Below, piece by piece: positions 4,220-5,140 of a stretch of DNA of 5,140 nt. Location: contig JAHEDM010000207.1 in assembly GCA_024641205.1 (NCBI GenBank), forward strand, positions 1-5,140. The letters run 5' to 3'. The DNA comes from Actinomycetes bacterium. Lineage in GTDB: Bacteria > Actinomycetota > Acidimicrobiia > Spongiisociales > UBA4744. Under the pieces are notes generated by a model. It made no database searches and was not told where the DNA came from. It was given only the letters and a program-made list of their open reading frames with translations. Position numbers and translations under genes: made by a program. Position 1 is the stretch's first letter. Each line of letters starts with the position of its first letter.

Positions 4220-5140
4220 ATGCCTATCAGAGTGTTGACAATCGAGGGTGGAGGCGTGCGAGGGATCATTCCGACCAGGCTCCTGGCTGCATTGGAGTCG
4301 CTGGCGGGCACCCCCATCGCCGAACTGTTCGATGTTCTGGTCGGGACTTCAACCGGAGGCATGTTGGCGCTCGGCTTGGTGACACCCGGTGAGGACGGGC
4401 GCCCCGCCTATCCTGCCCAGAGCGTCGGTGACATCTACACGTCGCACGGACAGCAGATTTTTCCTAAACCAGCCTCCTCGTTGCCGCGCAGTCTCCAGGA
4501 AGCCCGGGAGTGGTGGTCATCGGCCAGTTCGAACGCGGCGATCTTCGGGTTCAACCCGGACGTCGGCAATGCCAGGTATTCACCGGAGGGAATCGCCGAG
4601 GCGTTCCAGGCTTATTTTGGCGATCACCGCCTATCGGAGGCACTAGTGGACGTCGTAGTCACCAGTTACGACTTGCAGACCAAGAGCCCGGTGCTCTTTC
4701 GTTCTCGCGATGCCAAGCTCGATCCGGAAGACGATCTCCTCATGAGGGATGCCGCCCGGGCGACGTCCGCCGCGCCGACCTATTTCCCACCCCTCGAGAT
4801 GTCCTGGGAGGGTGTTGAGAATCGCTTGCTGGTCGATGGGGGCGTCTACGCCAAGAACCCGGCCATGATCGGATACATCGAAGGTGTGACCCGGGCTCGT
4901 GAACAGGGACTCGGCGACGCCGACGTCATGGTGGTTTCGCTCGGTACCGGACGCCCGACTCGAACCCAGGCTTTGACCTACAAGGAGTTTGTGGGCCGCA
5001 GCTGGCTGAAACTCGCCGAAGACGTGTTCCGGGCTGCCGAGGACGGGCAGGCGGCTCTCCACGACCAGGTGCTGACCACCCTGATTGGAGATCACTACTG
5101 GCGATTCCAGACGGTACTGGCCGAAGGGGCCTCCTACGCG
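4220..5140 (+). CDS. Patatin-like phospholipase (partial, 3' end beyond the window)
   Basis: The frame is open from the ATG at 4220 to the last base, giving 307 residues without the C-terminus. All catalytic elements of patatin lipid acyl hydrolases are present: the oxyanion-hole loop EGGGVRG (9-15), the nucleophile elbow GTSTG (42-46, Ser44) and the catalytic Asp in DGGVYAKNP (206-214). ATSAAPTYFPP (181-191) and VVSLGTG (238-244) are further family hallmarks. The enzyme should hydrolyse acyl chains from phospholipids or other membrane lipids through a Ser-Asp dyad. There is no signal peptide, so it is probably cytoplasmic. Such proteins serve in lipid turnover; the CapV effectors of CBASS phage defence belong to the same superfamily, but no cyclase or other defence gene is visible here. 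Most single-domain relatives are somewhat over 300 residues, so little is likely to be missing. Confidence 0.93.
   Translation, partial: MPIRVLTIEGGGVRGIIPTRLLAALESLAGTPIAELFDVLVGTSTGGMLALGLVTPGEDGRPAYPAQSVGDIYTSHGQQIFPKPASSLPRSLQEAREWWSSASSNAAIFGFNPDVGNARYSPEGIAEAFQAYFGDHRLSEALVDVVVTSYDLQTKSPVLFRSRDAKLDPEDDLLMRDAARATSAAPTYFPPLEMSWEGVENRLLVDGGVYAKNPAMIGYIEGVTRAREQGLGDADVMVVSLGTGRPTRTQALTYKEFVGRSWLKLAEDVFRAAEDGQAALHDQVLTTLIGDHYWRFQTVLAEGASYA

Noticed and set aside
4090..4362. Upstream extension of the LapA frame to 4362
   Set aside because: It would overlap the start and first third of the patatin gene on the other strand; the ATG at 4089 has a ribosome site and gives the family's normal length.
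4220..5140. CBASS or other defence system
   Set aside because: Only a generic patatin is seen; no cyclase, ubiquitin-like or other defence gene is in the window, so a system call would be speculation.

Overview
The window suggests a GC-rich bacterium, by eye about 60% GC. It is most likely an actinobacterium or a similar high-GC lineage. The clues are GC-rich third positions, -10-like hexamers of the form TANNNT, and at least one gene whose start looks leaderless (a -10 hexamer exactly six bases before the ATG and no Shine-Dalgarno sequence). This placement is inference; no rRNA or lineage marker is present. There is no mobile element, CRISPR array, tRNA or rRNA that I can support.

Layout from left to right. 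Bases 1-165 are the end of a membrane protein on the + strand. Bases 166-287 are a convergent intergenic region with a GC-rich imperfect repeat and two inverted repeats. A Crp/Fnr-family regulator lies on the - strand (288-974), preceded by a possible ten-codon leader ORF whose stop overlaps the regulator start. Bases 975-1156 are a dense divergent control region with a long direct repeat, two palindromes and promoter-like hexamers. A 12-helix major facilitator transporter follows on the + strand (1157-2383). Only 13 bases separate it from a convergent - strand gene (2397-3530) for a membrane-anchored protein with an unnamed N-terminal domain, a proline-rich linker and an OB-fold-like C-terminal domain. 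Bases 3531-3783 hold no gene. A small LapA-domain membrane protein (3784-4089, - strand) is divergent from a patatin-like phospholipase (4220 onward, + strand) that runs off the right edge.

How the genes may work together. The clearest unit is the regulator and transporter, which share one control region. The spacing and symmetry of the sites suggest that the Crp-like protein controls the transporter, itself, or both. Its cyclic-nucleotide pocket lacks the usual arginine, so its ligand is probably not cAMP. The other genes look like cell-envelope or membrane-lipid functions (LapA protein, membrane-anchored OB-fold protein, patatin lipase), but nothing in the sequence ties them into one pathway. 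I found no convincing new multi-gene system. The best leads are the leader ORF and operator cluster at 970-1156, the unnamed OB-fold protein, and the patatin gene whose right-hand neighbours are not visible.
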